Part shown: positions 32,841 through 33,786 of the stretch, piece after piece
Numbering within the stretch: the first letter of the stretch is position 1
Layout of the letters: each line of letters starts with the position of its first letter
Source of the DNA: Novosphingobium sp.
Lineage (GTDB): Bacteria; Pseudomonadota; Alphaproteobacteria; Sphingomonadales; Sphingomonadaceae
Reading direction: 5' to 3'
Length of the DNA: 33,786 bases
Assembly: GCF_030699305.1 (NCBI RefSeq)
Contig: NZ_JAUYNB010000031.1
Coordinates: 70,492 to 104,277 of the forward strand
Notes under the pieces: generated by a model
What the model was told of the DNA's origin: nothing
Databases searched by the model: none
The model's input: only the letters and a program-made list of their open reading frames with translations
Program-made: the position numbers and the translations under genes

Positions 32841-32867
32841 GCCGCCGCGAACGTAACAGGCGGCGGC
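32841..32867 (-). terminator. candidate terminator downstream of rsmA
   Basis: GCCGCCGC (32841-32848) / GCGGCGGC (32860-32867), perfect 8-bp stem, 11-base loop, 17 bp past the rsmA stop. On the minus strand it is followed by TCTTTCC, a weak T-rich tail. Confidence 0.5.
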
Positions 32868-32883
32868 GATGTAGGAAAATGGC

Positions 32884-33720
32884 CTAACCGCCGGACAGTT
32901 CGCGGGCGATGCTGACGAATTCGTCCACGCTCAGTGTTTCGGCGCGGCGTTGGGGGTCGATGCCCAGCGTTTCCAGCGCGGCGAGCGCGCCGGGCAGGCC
33001 TTTGAGGCTCTGGCGCAGCATCTTGCGGCGCTGGCCGAAGGCGGCTTCGGTGACGCGTTCGAGCATCCGGGCCGAGACGCCCTGCGGCATATCGGCGGGG
33101 GTCACGTGGACAATCGCGCTCATCACCTTGGGCGGCGGGGTGAAGGCGCTGCGGTGGACTTTCATCGCCAGCTTGGCCGCGCTGCGCCACTGCGCCAGCA
33201 CGGCGAGGCGGCCGAACGCGGAAGGGTCGGCGGGGGTGGCGATGATCCGATGCGCGACTTCGAGCTGGAACATCAGCGTCAGCGAAGCCCACTGCGGCGG
33301 CCAGCTTTCACCCGATAGCCAGCCGGTGAACAGCGCCGTGCCGACGTTGTAGGGCAGGTTGGCGACAATGTGATAGGGACCGGCGAACAGTGTCGTGGGG
33401 TCGATCTTGGTCGCGTCGCCCTCAATCACGGTCAGCTGGCCCGGAAACGCCTCGGCCAGTTCGGCGAGGGCTGGCAGGCAGCGCTTGTCCATTTCGATCG
33501 CGGTGACATTCGCGCCTGCCCGCAGCAGCGCGCGGGTCAGTCCGCCGGGGCCGGGGCCGACTTCGAGCACGTCCTGCCCCTTCAGCTTGCCGGGGATCGC
33601 GGCGATCCGGTCCAGCAGCTGTTCGTCGAACAGGAAGTTCTGGCCCAGCGCCTTGGTGGCGAACAGGCCGTGGCGGTTGATGACGTCGCGCAGGGGGGGG
33701 AGGTCAGACTGGTTCACCAC
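32884..33720 (-). CDS. rsmA: 16S rRNA (adenine(1518)-N(6)/adenine(1519)-N(6))-dimethyltransferase
   Basis: KsgA/RsmA: dimethylates the two adjacent adenines of the 16S 3'-terminal hairpin during small-subunit maturation. It has 278 residues. GQNFL at 26-30, SAM motif [14 protein letters not shown] from 53, Glu76 at the end of beta-2, GDATKID, and the catalytic [10 protein letters not shown] (121-130) are all present; the C-terminal helical domain contains [14 protein letters not shown] and [12 protein letters not shown]. The start is a tandem GTG GTG (33715-33720); with AAGGGGG upstream either could serve. A run of eight C residues on the coding strand falls in codons for Leu-Pro-Pro-Leu at residues 7-10. 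A copy of the palindromic repeat family starts 12 bp upstream of it. Confidence 0.95.
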   Translation of the reverse strand: MVNQSDLPPLRDVINRHGLFATKALGQNFLFDEQLLDRIAAIPGKLKGQDVLEVGPGPGGLTRALLRAGANVTAIEMDKRCLPALAELAEAFPGQLTVIEGDATKIDPTTLFAGPYHIVANLPYNVGTALFTGWLSGESWPPQWASLTLMFQLEVAHRIIATPADPSAFGRLAVLAQWRSAAKLAMKVHRSAFTPPPKVMSAIVHVTPADMPQGVSARMLERVTEAAFGQRRKMLRQSLKGLPGALAALETLGIDPQRRAETLSVDEFVSIARELSGG

Positions 33721-33731
33721 GCCCCCTTACC

Positions 33732-33786
33732 CGTTCGTGTCGAGCGAAGTCGAGACACGTGTGCGCAACGGGTCTCGACTTCGCTC
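33732..33786. repeat. second copy of the sphingomonad-type palindromic repeat, cut by window edge
   Basis: 33732-33759 is base-for-base identical to 11523-11550 (28 bases). The opposite arm begins at 33772 (GTCTCGACTTCGCTC) and is truncated after 15 bases by the window end. The pair sits in the presumed promoter/leader region of rsmA. Confidence 0.9.

Noticed and set aside
32759..32857. 32-codon frame MKVMRGASVSMRN... in the glcB-rsmA gap
   Set aside because: No Shine-Dalgarno, overlaps two hairpins, arginine-rich chance composition; not enough to call a gene.

Overview
The window is about 33.8 kb of high-GC, densely coded chromosome from an alphaproteobacterium, most likely a sphingomonad (Novosphingobium/Erythrobacter-like). 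The strongest evidence for this is a circularly permuted two-piece tmRNA gene at about 26171-26560, whose tag reads ANDNEALALAA. Supporting evidence is a palindromic intergenic repeat family of the type common in Sphingomonadales (11471-11550 and again at the right edge) and gene content such as KorAB, the GlcB form of malate synthase, and arginine succinyltransferase genes. The genus is an inference. No phage, plasmid, CRISPR, IS transposase or tRNA gene was recognised.

Layout. 1-586 (-) is an SDR oxidoreductase cut by the window edge. 731-3321 (+) is sdhC-sdhD-sdhA, closed by a strong terminator and with no sdhB behind it. 3382-4227 (-) is a tandem-domain universal stress protein, preceded by a structured 446-bp non-coding gap. 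4674-7435 (-) holds an FMN alpha-hydroxy-acid dehydrogenase, a secreted protein of unknown function and a YpfJ-type zinc metalloprotein. 7550-13296 (+) holds 3-hydroxybutyrate dehydrogenase, a secreted M28 peptidase, guaB, an RsmB-like rRNA methyltransferase and a TPR protein. 13397-14841 (-) is an HSL-type esterase followed by rppH. 15033-20705 (+) is korA-korB, a GxxExxY gene enclosed by inverted repeats, a YdjM-like membrane protein and a photolyase. 20906-25499 (-) is a tight six-gene run: lemA, two TPM-domain genes, a NUDIX hydrolase, an SDR and a LacI regulator. 25678-26560 (+) is mscL and ssrA. 26610-30473 (-) is a small membrane protein and an M20 hydrolase-astA-astB operon. 30655-32730 (+) is glcB. 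32884-33720 (-) is rsmA.

How the genes work together. Much of the window is central carbon and nitrogen metabolism around the TCA cycle: succinate dehydrogenase, 2-oxoacid:ferredoxin oxidoreductase, malate synthase, 3-hydroxybutyrate and 2-hydroxyacid oxidation, and arginine breakdown to succinate and glutamate. The rest is RNA maintenance (RppH, RsmA, RsmB-like, tmRNA), DNA repair (photolyase), envelope and osmotic functions (LemA/TPM, MscL), and purine synthesis (GuaB).

The most interesting points are: the GxxExxY gene boxed by 31-bp imperfect inverted repeats that fit exactly between two genes; a cluster of perfect inverted repeats upstream of the stress-protein gene, one reaching into its ribosome binding site; the M20 hydrolase that may replace AstE in arginine catabolism; the six-gene lemA-to-lacI run; and the sdh operon without sdhB.
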